A DNA stretch of 64,000 nt from Manihot esculenta (Eukaryota > Streptophyta > Magnoliopsida > Malpighiales > Euphorbiaceae): assembly GCF_001659605.2 (NCBI RefSeq), contig NC_035168.2:11838762-11902761 (forward strand). Reading direction: 5' to 3'. The notes below the pieces were generated by a model. The model did no database searches. It saw only the letters and a list, made by a program, of their open reading frames with translations, and had not been told where the DNA came from. The position numbers and the translations under genes were made by a program. Shown piece after piece: positions 48,033 to 60,100 of this stretch. The stretch's first letter is position 1. Each line of letters begins with the position of its first letter.

Positions 48033-51000
48033 TTAGAAAAGATGAGGATATTGCTGGAGCATGGACTCCCGTGTCTCCCAGGTACACTCTTCGATGTTGT
48101 GGTGATTCCAAAGGACTTTCACCATCGAGATCTCCTTGTTTCTCAACTTTCTGATCTGAGTGTCAAGAATCCGTACTGGCTGTTCAACATAGGTGAGATC
48201 TTCTTGGATCTCCATATTAAGCTCACTAAGAACCTTGCTCGGATCTGATACGAACTTCCTTAACATAGAAACATGGAAAACCGGATGGATTCTCTCCATT
48301 GAAGCAGGTAAATCCAGTTTATACGATACATTCCCGATCTTTTGCAAGATTTCAAAGGGTCCGATGTATCGTGGAGCTAGCTTACCTTTCCTTCCGAATC
48401 GAATCACCCCTTTCATTGGAGACACCTTGAGCAATACCAAATCCCCCTCCTGAAACTCTACTTGCCTTCTGCGGACATCTGCATAACTCTTTTGCCTGCT
48501 TGCAGCAGTCTTGATCCTTTCTCTGATTATGGGCACCACTCTGCTGGTGATCTCTATTAGCTCAGGCCCTGCTAAGGCCTTTTCCCCAACTACTTCCTAG
48601 CAAACAGGTGACCTGCACTTCCTTCCATACAAAGCTTCATATGGAGCCATCCCTATGCTAGCATGATGGTTGTTATTGTAGGCAAACTCCACCAAATGTA
48701 GATGCTACCTCCAAGAACCACCAAAATCCAGCACACACATTCTGAGCATATCCTCAATTGTCTGGATGGTCCTCTCTGATTGTCCGTCCGTCTGTGGATG
48801 GAAAGCAGTGCTAAAATCCAACCTGGTACCCATAGCATTCTGTAGACTCCGCCAAAACCTGGAGGTGAATTGGGGTCCTCTATCAGATACTATTGAAACA
48901 GGAACCCCATGCAGCTTGACAATCTCATCTACATACACCTGCGCTAACTTGTCCATAGAATAGCCACTCCTGACAGGGATGAAGTGAGCAGATTTGGTCA
49001 GTCTGTCCACAATCACCCATATGGAGTCCAATCTGTTGGACGCCGCCGGTAGCCCCACCACGAAGTCCATAGCTATATTCTCCCATTTCCACTCTGGAAT
49101 AGGTAGTGGGTTAAGCATTCCAGCCGGCTTCTGATGTTTTAGCTTCACCCTCTGACATATTTCGCAGGCTGACACAAACTGTGCCACTTCTCTCTTCATA
49201 GCTGGCCACCAATACACTTTCTTCAGATCTTGATACATTTTGGTGGCCCCAGGGTGAACACTGTATCTGGCATTATGAGCTTCCCTCATAATGTCTCCCT
49301 TCAGTCCCACGTCATCTGGTACACACAATCTATTCCCATAGCGGAGGATCCCCTTACTATCAAACCTGAACTCTTCGTTCTTGCCTGACTGAACAGTCCT
49401 GGCAATCTTCACTAACTCTGGGTCCTCATGCTGTTTTTGAGCCACCTGCTCCAGAAACATGGGTGCCACTCTCATCTGGGCTATCAAAGCAACTGTACCA
49501 GACAACTCCAATTGTAGACCTTCATTGATGAGCTCAAAGAACTCCCTCACTACTGGCCTCCTCTCTGCTGAAATATGGGACAAACTGCCAAGTGATTTCC
49601 AGCTTAAGGCGTCTGCCACAACATTCGCCTTACCCGGATGGTACTGGATCTTGCAATCATAGTCACTGAGCAGTTCTACCCATCTTCTCTGCCTCAAATT
49701 CAGCTCTCTCTGACCCAGGATGTACTGCAGGCTCTTATAATTTGTGAAGATCTCACATTTTACCCCGTAAAGGTAATGCCTCCACATCTTGAGTGCAAAG
49801 ATTACTGCTGCCATCTCAAGGTCATGTGTAGGGTAATTCAACTCGTGCTTCTTCAGCTACCTAGAAGCATAAGCAATCACCCTTTCATTCTGCATTAGCA
49901 CACAACCCAGTCCCATACGGGACGCATCACAATACACTGAGAAGTCTTCATTACTAGCTAGCAGAGCTAACACTGGTGCTGAAGTCAACCTCTTCTTGAG
50001 CTCCTCAAAGCTTTCTTCACACTAATCGGTCCACACAAACCTCTGGTTCTTCTTAGTCAGTATGGTCATAGGAGCTGCAATCTTAGAGAAGTCTTGGACG
50101 AACCTCCTGTAGTAACCTGCCAAACCCAAGAAGCTCTTGATCTTTGTCACTGTAGTGGGTCTAGGCCAGTTTGCTACAGCTTCCACTTTCTTGGGGTCTA
50201 CCTCGATTCCATTTTCTGATACAACGTGCCCCAAGAATGAAATGCTCCTCAGCCAGAACTCACACTTGGAGAACTTGGCATACAAGCCATGTTCTCTCAA
50301 GGTCTGCAAAACCAACCTCAAATGATGGGCATGCTCCTCTGCATTCCTGGAATACACTAAGATATCATCTATTAAGACAATAACAAAGTGATCCAGGTAT
50401 TGGCTGAATACTCTGTTCATGAGATCCATGAATGCTGCAGGGGCATTGGTTAACCCGAACGGCATCACAAGGAACTCATAGTGCCCATATCTAGTCCTGA
50501 ATGCTGTCTTCGGTACATCCTCTTCTCTTATCCTCAGCTGATGATACCCCGATCTCAGATCTATTTTGGAGAAACAACCTGCTCCTGCTAGCTGGTCGAA
50601 TAGATCGTCGATCATTGGCAACGGGTACTTATTCTTGGTAGTGACCTTGTTCAACTGCCTGTAGTCGATACAAAGTCTGAGAGATCCATCCTTCTTTTTC
50701 ACAAATAGCACTGGAGCACCCCAAGGTGAGGTACTCGGTCGGATGAAGCCCCTATCTACCAACTCTTGCAACTGCTCCTTAAGCTCTTTCAATTCTGCTG
50801 GTGCCATCCTGTAGGGAGGAATAGAGATCAGTCTGATTCCAGGCATCAATTCAATTTCGAACTCTATTTCCCTAGCAGGTGGTAAACCTGTCAGCTCGTC
50901 TGGGAAAATGTCTAAGAACTCACTGACCACTGGCACTGAGGCGGGCTCTCTGACATGACTATCCAGCTCTCTCACATGAGCTAGAAAACCCTGACAACCC

Positions 51001-53024
51001 CTCCTGAGCAGCCTACGAGCCTGTAGGGCTGATATCAAACCTCTAGGTGTACTCCCCCTGTCTCCTCTGAAGATAACCTCTGACCCATCCTGACATCTGA
51101 ACTTGACTACCTTGTCTCTGTAATCCAAGGTAGCACCATGGGTAGATAGCTAATCCATCCCTAGAATGACGTCAAAATCTGTCAAATCTAGAACCACAAG
51201 GTCGGCAGAAAGGCATCTTCCCTCCACAAAGACTGGACTACACTAGCAGACTGACTCTACCACTGACGGGTCACACTTGGGTCCACTGACCCATAGGGGA
51301 CACTCTAACCCAGAGACCATCAAACCCAATCTCTCGATGGCCCTCGGAGTAATGAAAGAATGATATGCACTAGGGTCCATTAAGGCATAAACATTTGAGC
51401 AACCAATGATGAGATTACCTGCCACCACGGTGTTCGATGCATTTGCCTCCTGCTGAGTCATTGTGAAGATCTGTGCTGGGGCTAATGGACCTTCACCTCT
51501 GAAACCCGCTGAAGAAGAGGCTGCCCCTCTCCCTCTGCCTCTGCCACTAGCCTGAGTCGCGGCTGGAGCTACTGGTTGAGCCACATTACCAGAGACTGTC
51601 TGTTGAGACTGCGCCATAAAAGCTGCTCTAGGACACTCCCGAGCCATGTGTCCCTCCTGCCCACATCTGAAGTAGGCTGTCGTCCCAACCAGACATACTC
51701 CCTTGTGCGGCTTCCCACACTTCCTACATATAGCATTATTTGCACCTGAGCTCGAGCCACTTCCCAATCCCAGACCTGACTTGATCTTGCTCCAGAACTT
51801 GTTCTTCTTTGGTTTCTTGGTGGTACTGCTCCACCTCTTACTGCCTGAACTCAGAGAAGAAGGGTCTAACCTCCCCCCACCTGGGGTCTTGGAACCAGAA
51901 GGCTGTGCCACTGACTGTTTAACTTTTCCCTCGATGATTGCACTAGCCTCCATCCTCCGAGCTATATCCACTATGGCATGGAAACTCTCCCTCTCTGCTG
52001 ACTGAATTAAGGAGGAATACCTGGAATGGAGCCTCATGATATACCTCCTTGACTTCTTCTGATCTGTGTCCAGATTCTGCCCAGCAAACGGCAACAGCTC
52101 CAAGAATCTGTCTGTATACTCATCCACACTCATCTCATCCGTCTGCCTCAACTGCTCAAATTCAATCATCTTCAGCTCCCTTGAACTGTCAGGGAAAGCC
52201 CATCCTGCAAACTTATTTGCAAACTCCTCCCATGATAGGCTGTCCAATCTCGGGTTCACATAGTTTTTAAACCACTCTCGGGCCTTCTTACATTTCAGTG
52301 TGAACCCAACCATCTGAATGGCTCTACTGTCATCAGCTCCTATCTCATCTGTAATCATCTTGACCCTCTCAAGGTACACAAATGGGTCATCACCGGTTTC
52401 ATACTGGGGAGCACCCAGCTTCATGTAGTCGGTCATCTTGACCTTGCTCCCCCTAGATGAGCTAGGTTTAGGCATTTGAGTTTCTGAGACAGTAGGTGCT
52501 ACTGGTGGTGGAGGAGGTGCAGCATCCCCTGGGGTAGGGTTTGCTGTACCTGGGTAGAAGGATGGGGGTGGGTACATAGGGTACTGGGGGTATGGTGGGT
52601 AGAAAGGTGGGTATGGCATGTGGGAGTGGTAAGGGTTAAAGCTAGGGTAATCCGATGTACCTCCCATCGAATACCCGTGATTCTGAGAAAAGGGTGGGTA
52701 CTGGGGTGGCTGAACAAATCCCGAGGCCTGAGTGCCTCCTTGGGACTCTCCCATACCCTCTTCCGACATACTCACTCCAAGACTGCCATCCCTCCTCTGG
52801 TCCACATCCATATCATCCCCTACATCCTCTGACATTCCTCCTTGAACTGTTCCCCTTACTGATCTGCTTCTGTTCATATCCAAAGACCTTCTAGGGTCTC
52901 TCACTGCTCTTTCCCTGCTAGACCTGCTAGACATTGCCCTTGGCAATGCAGGGGGACGGGCACTCATGCCCTCATCCTCCGGTGGTACTCCAGTCAATCG
53001 TGCAGATCGACGAGTTCCTCTCAT
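48033..53024 (-). pseudogene. E2 Gag-Pol polyprotein with six in-frame TAG stops
   Basis: From ATG 53,024 ([19 protein letters not shown]) to 48,033 the reading frame never shifts but is cut by TAG at 51,243-51,245, 51,150-51,152, 50,022-50,024, 49,857-49,859, 48,705-48,707 and 48,597-48,599. Domains in order: Pro/Tyr-rich N-terminus, retrotransposon Gag, CCHC knuckle [15 protein letters not shown], protease (ALMDPSAYHSFI, with the Gly-Ala of the active loop changed), RT with LIDD, RNase H, integrase (zinc-binding [29 protein letters not shown]) and a C-terminal chromodomain ([19 protein letters not shown]). All domains align closely with E3. Five of the six stops replace Gln or Trp codons of E3. 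The protein cannot be made whole. Confidence 0.93.
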
Positions 53025-53277
53025 CCTGTTTACTGAAAAACAGCACACATCACATAAACATTAGCATCAAATGGTTCATGTGCAAACACATGAACCCGCA
53101 TCACATACATCACATACATAGCATATCATTAATGCACATGCATATAATCATGGCATTTCACATCATCATTCAAGACAGGACTCTACATCCTATCCTAGTG
53201 GACATGATTTCCCTATTGTGCTTGACCTTCTAGAACATCTATGAGCCCGACACTCTAGGTCCGACCATATGAACCTA

Positions 53278-53291
53278 GGGCTCTGATACCA
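53278..53291 (-). other. E2 primer-binding site
   Basis: TGGTATCAGAGCCC on the minus strand, three bases from the LTR end. Confidence 0.9.
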
Positions 53292-53294
53292 ATC

Positions 53295-54679
53295 TGTAAC
53301 GACCCAAAAATTGGACCGCTACCGGCGCTAGGATCCGGATCGGCTTAAGGCCGCCGGGACCCGTAGCAAGCCAAACATTCATCCTGTATACCTGTTTAAT
53401 CCCATACATGATCAACAATTACATAAAAATTTTAAAACTTTCTCATTGGTCATTCATTCACTTATTCATTCATTCATTCCTTCACCAAGTTTAACCTGTG
53501 CATGCACAAAACATAACATAAAACCCCCTCACTGGAGTCCTCATCAAATACTCCAATGGGGTGACATAACATACATTAAGCTTGGTTTACAATAATCATC
53601 ATTAAACATTTAAGATCATGTACTAGAAAGGATTTAACAACATACTATGGTCAAGCACAACTCTAAACTTCCATAAGCATCATTACATTACATTTTTATA
53701 CCATACTTTTACATTATATCATATTCATGTCCACATCTAGCTATTACATAACATAACTCTACTCCTGCTAACCTCCTGGTCTACCCTGTACCTGCAAACC
53801 TGGGGGTTAAGGGAGAGGGGTGAGCTATAGAGCCCAGTGAGCAGAATAATAACATATTCAATTTATATTTTATGCTCTCATGAAATGCAACACAGCACAG
53901 ACAAATCACATCAAGGATGGACTTGTCACCAACAGTCCTCAACATAGTCCAATCGTGCCAGGGGCATAGAATGGGCCTCACTGGTCTTTCTCTTACCATA
54001 GCATAACATAACATAACATTCCAAGGTGCCAGGGGCGTAGAATGGGCCTCACTGGTCTTTCTCTTGCCATAGTGCCAGGGGCGTAGAATGGGCCTCACTG
54101 GTCTTCCGTACCGTATCATCATCATACCATAGCATACAAGGACTAAAGGGTCATCCAACATCCATCCACATCAACATCAATTTATGCAATGCAACATATT
54201 CGTGAATTCTAATGCAAACAACCTAGTATATCTCATGGCATACATGATGCATGTATCATGCTCAAAGTTCATTTACTTTAAAACATAAAAGTTTATTCCA
54301 CTCACCTCTGGCTGAAGCTCTAATGACTCTGAAGCAGCTATCTCACTGCTGAGATCCTCGGTTCCTCGGGTCCGAACCTACACAGGTGGACTCAAATGAG
54401 GGACCAAACATCCATGAACATGACTCTAAAATACTCCCCAAAAACCCCCTAAAACACCTTAAAACAATCATAGAAATCATGCAAAGGAGGGTTGAACAGG
54501 GCACTTTCGGCGGCAGGTTCGGCGGCCGAAGTTTCCCTCCAGAGACGAAACTCATGCATGTTCGGCGGCACCTTCGGCGGCCGAAACTCCCTTCCAGAGC
54601 CGAAAGTCCTCTTTCGGGGGCAGGGTTCGGTAGCCGATACATGCTACCACAGGCAGGTTCGGCGGCCGAAAGAGCCTTC
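53295..54679 (-). repeat. E2 5' LTR, right part missing (interrupted by E3)
   Basis: It matches 45,613-47,066 of the 3' LTR and stops at CCTTC (54,675-54,679), the E3 target site. The remaining part, corresponding to 47,067-47,934 (about 0.87 kb with the TATA box), must lie beyond E3, outside the window. Confidence 0.92.
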
Positions 54680-56883
54680 TGTAATACCCGGCTAGACTCC
54701 GGTACCGGAATTCCTACCGTCCGGTGGAATTTGGGTGTCGGAAACCTCTAGAAGGGTAAAAGCATGTTTTTATAAAATGTTTTCATGTTTTTAATGTTAT
54801 AAGTATGATTTTAAATGAGTTTTTGCATAAAAATTTCTTTAAGGGAAAACCCAGGTTCGGCCGCCGAAACTCACTTTCGGCCGCCGAACATGCATGGACT
54901 TTGGGAGGCACGTTAGGCCCCCGAAAGTCTAAGAGAGGGAAGTGCAGGTTCGGCCGCCGAACCTTATGTTCGGCCGCCGAACATTGCATGGATGCGGAGG
55001 CACATTCGGCCCCCGAACGTGGCCTGGCCAGCCACTATAAAAGGGTCCCCTTGGTCCGCACGGGCGAGCTTTTTCTCTCCCATTGTCGGCCAAGGTGAGT
55101 CTCCGCCGCTCCTCCCTCAATCTTGAGTGTTTCCTTTAGATCTTTCATGGTTTTAACGAGTTTATAACTTCGTTTTGAAGATTTGTGAGCTTTGAGCAAG
55201 TTTTGAGCAAGTTTTGAGTGCTTGGAGGTTCAAAGAGCTTAATCTCTCCATCTCCAAGCTAGGATCACTTTCCTCTCGTTTCTTCAAGAGGTAAGGGTCG
55301 ATCTTGAACCCTTTTTATGTTTTAAACAAGTTTTAAGTAAGATCTATGGGTAGAAATGCATGTTAGGACATATGTTGAGTTTATGGGTTATGTTGAGATT
55401 TTGAGCAATGTAGCTTGATTGTGTGTGTATGAAGTGTTGTAGATGGGGTATATGCATGTTTGAGGCCCCTAGGAACTTGTATGTATGTTTTGGTTGAGAA
55501 ATATGCATGATCTGTGGTTTTGGGAGGCAGGAGGTTCATTTGAACCAAGTTTCTGCCGTTTGGCAGAAACCAGGTTCGGCAGCCGAAGGGAGTTTCGGCC
55601 GCCGAACCCCTCTTGTGAAGGCAGCTTTCGGCTGCCGAAGGTGCCCCCGAAAAGAGACTTTCGTCTCTGTCTGGCACTTTCGGCCGCCGAAGGTGCCGCC
55701 GAACCTAGCTGAGTTTCGTCTCTGTCCAGGACTTTCGGCCGCCGAAGGTGCCGCCGAAGGTGCCCTGTTCAGCCATTTCATGCATATTTTCTGTGATGTT
55801 TTCATAATGTCTTAGGGGGGTTTTTGGGGGATATATTAGAGTTATGATTATATATGTTTGGTCCCTCATTGGAGTCCACCTGTGTAGGTTCGGACCCGAG
55901 GAACCAAGGACCCCAGCAGTGAGCCAGCTGCTACAGAGTTTGTCAGAGTCAGCCAGAGGTGAGTGGAACTATACTTAATCTTTTTAAATTAAGAAAGTGA
56001 ATATTTTATCATGTTTCATGCATCATGACTATAATATAGGATGTTTGCATTAGAATCACGAATATGCTACATTGCATTATTATTTTGTGGTTGATGAGGA
56101 GGGACATTGCACGACTCACTAGTCCTGTGTACGAAGTCCTGTGGTGCCCATAATAGGGCCGGGCAATAGCTCCGATTTACGAAGTCCTGTGGTGCCCATA
56201 ATAGGGCCGGGCAATACGAAGTCCTGTGGTGCCCATAATAGGGCCGGGCATGGAGTTGAGGGATTTTTGGGTCAGTCCGTCCATGGTATGAAATGTTTGT
56301 GCAATGATGCATTCCATTATAGCATGTTTTAAATATTTTTTTATATAGTTCTACTCACTGGGCATCTAGCTCACCCCTCTCCCCTAACCCCAGGTTCGCA
56401 GGTACGGGATTGATAGAGAAGAAAAGAAGAGAAAAGTCATATGTATGTAAGAGCTAGAGTATGTGGACATGACAAATGATAAGAATGTAATGTAAAGTTT
56501 TGAACAGTTATGTTTATGTAATTATGTCATTGAGGATAGAGTTGTGCTTGACCACAGTATATGTTAATCCCTTGGTATGTACATGATCTTAGTTTATGAT
56601 GTATATGTGAACCAACTCAACACAGGATATATATTGCCCATTGAGGCTTTGATGAAATCCCACAGAGGGATTAATGTTTATGTATATGATGGACATAGTG
56701 CATGCACAGGTTGAGTTTGGTGAATGAAGAAAAAGAAAAGTTTTTAATTCTTATGTATGTTTGTTGATTATGTATGGGATTAAACAGGTAAACAGGATGT
56801 ATGTAGGCTTGCTACGGGTTCCGGCGGCCTTAAGCCGACCTGAATCCTAGCGCCGGTAGCGGTCCGATTTTCGGGACGTTACA
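54680..56883 (+). repeat. E3 5' LTR (2,204 bp)
   Basis: TGTAATACCCGG...GGGACGTTACA. The TATA box TATAAAAG is at 55,036-55,043, only about 357 bp in, so R plus U5 take up most of the LTR. Palindromes TTCGGCCGCCGAA occur at about 54,855, 54,877, 54,948, 54,969, 55,592, 55,679 and 55,734, with variants at 55,575 and 55,627. Donor-like sites are AAG/GTGAGT (55,095) and AGAG/GTAAGG (near 55,290). A 37-bp repeat occurs three times at 56,131, 56,179 and 56,216. Confidence 0.95.
55036..55043 (+). promoter_or_regulatory. E3 LTR TATA box
   Basis: TATAAAAG follows GGCCAGCCAC, a context shared with E4 (45,115) and, inverted, with E2 (47,602). Transcription should start about 30 bp downstream. Confidence 0.75.
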
Positions 56884-56886
56884 GAG

Positions 56887-56900
56887 TGGTATCAGAGCCC
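56887..56900 (+). other. E3 primer-binding site
   Basis: TGGTATCAGAGCCC, three bases after the LTR, complementary to the tRNA-Met 3' end. Confidence 0.93.
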
Positions 56901-57155
56901 TAGGTTCATATGGTCGGACCTAGAGTGTCGGGCTCATAGAGGTTATAGAAGGTCAAGCACAATAGGAAAGGTCATGTCCACTAGGATAGGATGTAGAGTC
57001 CTGTCTTGCTATGATGATGTGATATGCCATGACTATATGCATGCGCATAAATGATGTGCTATGTTTGCTATGTATGTGATGAGGGTTCTTGTGTGCCCAC
57101 ATGAACCATATGATGCTAATGCTTGCGAGTTATGTGCTGTTTTTCAGAGAACAGA

Positions 57156-60100
57156 ATGAGAGGAACTCGTCGATCTGCACGATTGACAGGAGTCCCACCA
57201 GAGGATGAGGGCACGAGCTCCCGTCCTCCCACATTGCCTAGGGCAATGTCATGCAGAACAAACAGAGAAAGAGTATCAAGGGACCCTAGAAGGTCTTTTG
57301 ATACTAGCAGAAGGGGGACAGAAAGAGGAGGAAGTTCTTCAGATGTGAGGGAGGTTATGGAAGAAGATCAGAGAAGGGATGGGAATCTGGATGTTGGCAT
57401 GTCAGAAGAAGGGACAGGGGAGTCACAAGGAGGCACTCAGGCCTCGGGGTATGGTTTTCCACCCTATTACCCACCCTATGCACAGAGTCCCGGGTATCCG
57501 ATGGGAAGTACGTCGGATTACTCCAGCTTTAATCCCTACCCTACTCACATGCCTTATCCACCTTTCTATCCACCGTACCCACAGTACCCAGCCTATCCAC
57601 CCTCATCCTTCCATCCTCACCCAGCAAACCCCACCTCGGGGAATGTTGCATCCCCACCTCCACCTCCTACAGAACCAGTAGCCCCAGTTACTCAACCTCC
57701 TAGACCTAGCTCAGCCAGTGGGAGTAAGGTGAAGATGACAGCTTACCTTAAGCTGGATGCTCCTAAATATAAGTCAGGGGATGATCCCTTTGAATACCTG
57801 AGAGCAGTGAAGACGATCACTGATGAGCTAGGGGCAGATGATAGAAGAGCCATTGAGATGGCAGGGTTCACCCTGAAGTGCAAAAAGGCAAAGGAATGGT
57901 TCAAGTGCTATGTGGACCCGAGACTAGACAGTATGACATGGGAGGAATTTGCCAATGAGTTTGCTGGATGGGCATTTCCAGATAGTTCCAGAGAGTTGAA
58001 GATGATTGAGTTTGAACAACTGAGACAGACAGAAGACATGAGCATAGAGGAGTACACAGATAGATTTCTGGAGCTATTACCCTTCTCAGGGCAAGCTCTA
58101 GATACAGATGTGAAGAAGGCCAGGAGATATGTCATGAAATTACAGTCCAGGTACTCCTCATTGATTCAATCAGCTGAGAGGGAGAGTTTTCACACGGTGG
58201 TAGATATGGCTCGAAGAATGGAGGCCAGTGCCATAGTTGAGGGGTCAGTGAAGCAGTCAGTGACCCAGTCTTCAGGGGTTAAGACCCCAGGCAGAGGAGG
58301 GCCAGGACCCTCTACTCAGAGTTCAGGTAGTAAGAGATGGAGTAGCACTAAGAAGCCCAAGAAGAATAAGTTCTGGAATAAGCTAAAATCCGGTTTGGGT
58401 TTTGGCGGTGGCTCGAGTTCAGGCTCAGATGGTGCAGAATGCCAAAGGTGTGGGAGGCCACACAAGGGAGCGTGTCGATGGGGGACCAATGCATGTTTCA
58501 GATGTGGCCAGGAGGGACACATAGCTCGGGATTGTCCTAGAGCACCTTTCATGGGCCAGCCCCAACAGACAGCTTCAGGTAGTGTGGCACAACCAGCAGC
58601 TCCAGCCACAACACAGGGCAGTGGCAGAGGTAGAGGGAGAGGGGCAGCCTCTTCTTCTGGTTCCCGAGGTGAAGGTCCATCAGCTCCAGCCAGGATCTTC
58701 ACAATGACTCAGCAGGAGGCGAACACATCCAACACCGTGGTGTCAGGTAATCTCATCATTGGGTGTTCTGATGTGTATGCATTAATGGACCCGGGTGCAT
58801 CTCATTCCTTTATTTCTCCGAGGGCAGTTGAGAGGTTAGGGTTGATGGTCTCTGGGTTAGAGTGTCCCCTATGGGTCAGTGGACCCAAGTGTGATCCGTC
58901 GGTGGCAGAGTCAGTCTGCCGGTACTGTCCAGTGTTTGTTGAGGGAAGATGCCTCTCCGCCGACCTTGTGGTTCTAGACTTGACAGACTTCGACGTCATT
59001 CTAGGGATGGATTGGCTATCTACCCATGGTGCTACCTTGGACTGCAGGGACAAGGTAGTCAGGTTCAGAGATCAGAACGGGTCAGAGGTTGTCTTCAGAG
59101 GAGACAAGAGGGGTACGCCTAGAGGTCTGATATCGGCCCTACAGGCTCGTAGGCTGCTTAGGAAGGGATGTCAGGGGTATGTAGCTCACGTGAGAGAGCT
59201 AGATAGTCAGGTCAGGGAGCCAGCCTCAGTGCCAGTTGTCAGAGAATTTCTGGATGTCTTTCCAGAAGAGCTTCCAGGACTACCACCTGCTAGGGAGATA
59301 GAGTTCGAGATTGAACTGATGCCTGGAACTAGACCGATCTCTATCCCTCCCTACAGGATGGCACCAGCAGAATTGAAGGAACTGAAAGAACAGTTGCAAG
59401 ATCTGGTAGATAAGGGCTTCATCCGACCGAGTACCTCACCTTGGGGTGCTCCAGTACTTTTTGTGAGAAAGAAGGATGGATCCCTCAGACTTTGTATCGA
59501 CTACAGGCAGTTGAACAAGGTCACTACCAAGAACAAGTACCCACTGCCAAGGATCGACGATCTATTCGACCAGCTAGCAGGAGCGGGTTGTTTCTCCAAG
59601 ATAGATCTGAGATCAGGGTACCATCAGTTGAGGATAAGGGAAGAAGACATACCGAAGACAGCTTTCAGGACCAGATATGGGCACTATGAGTTCCTTGTAA
59701 TGCCGTTCGGGTTGACCAACGCCCCTGCAGCATTCATGGACCTCATGAATAGAGTATTCAGACCATACCTGGATCACTTCGTTATTGTCTTCATTGACGA
59801 TATCCTAGTGTATTCCAGAAATGCAGAGGAGCATGCCCATCATCTGAGGATAATATTACAGACCTTGAGGGAACATGGCTTGTATGCCAAGTTCTCCAAG
59901 TGTGAGTTCTGGTTAAGGAGCATATCATTCTTGGGGCATATAGTGTCAGAGAATGGAATAGAGGTAGACCCCAAGAAGATAGAAGCTGTGACTAACTGGC
60001 CAAGACCCACCTCAGTGACAGAGATCAGAAGCTTCTTGGGTTTGGCTGGCTACTACAGGAGGTTCGTTCAGGACTTCTCTAAGATTGCAGCTCCTTTAAC

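Larger units (their letters stand above)
45613..54679 (-). mobile_element. E2: Ty3/gypsy chromovirus (Tekay-like), minus strand, decayed
   Basis: It is inserted into E4; the left flank AGCAG (45,608-45,612) should be the target copy. The 3' LTR (left) is complete. The interior is full length with one polyprotein frame broken by six TAG codons. The 5' LTR (right) is interrupted after 1,385 bp by E3. The compared LTR parts differ at about 2% of positions by eye, plus a roughly 53-bp deletion and a short-repeat length change. E2 is therefore older than E3, as the nesting requires. Confidence 0.93.

Noticed and set aside
56131..56251. Short regularly spaced repeats resembling a CRISPR array (also 46,289-46,440)
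   Set aside because: Only three units, irregular spacers, inside LTRs of a plant retrotransposon.
57123..57155. Upstream extension of the E3 polyprotein to a TTG codon
   Set aside because: Non-ATG start with no support. ATG 57,156 is shared with E2 and sits just after the acceptor-like site.
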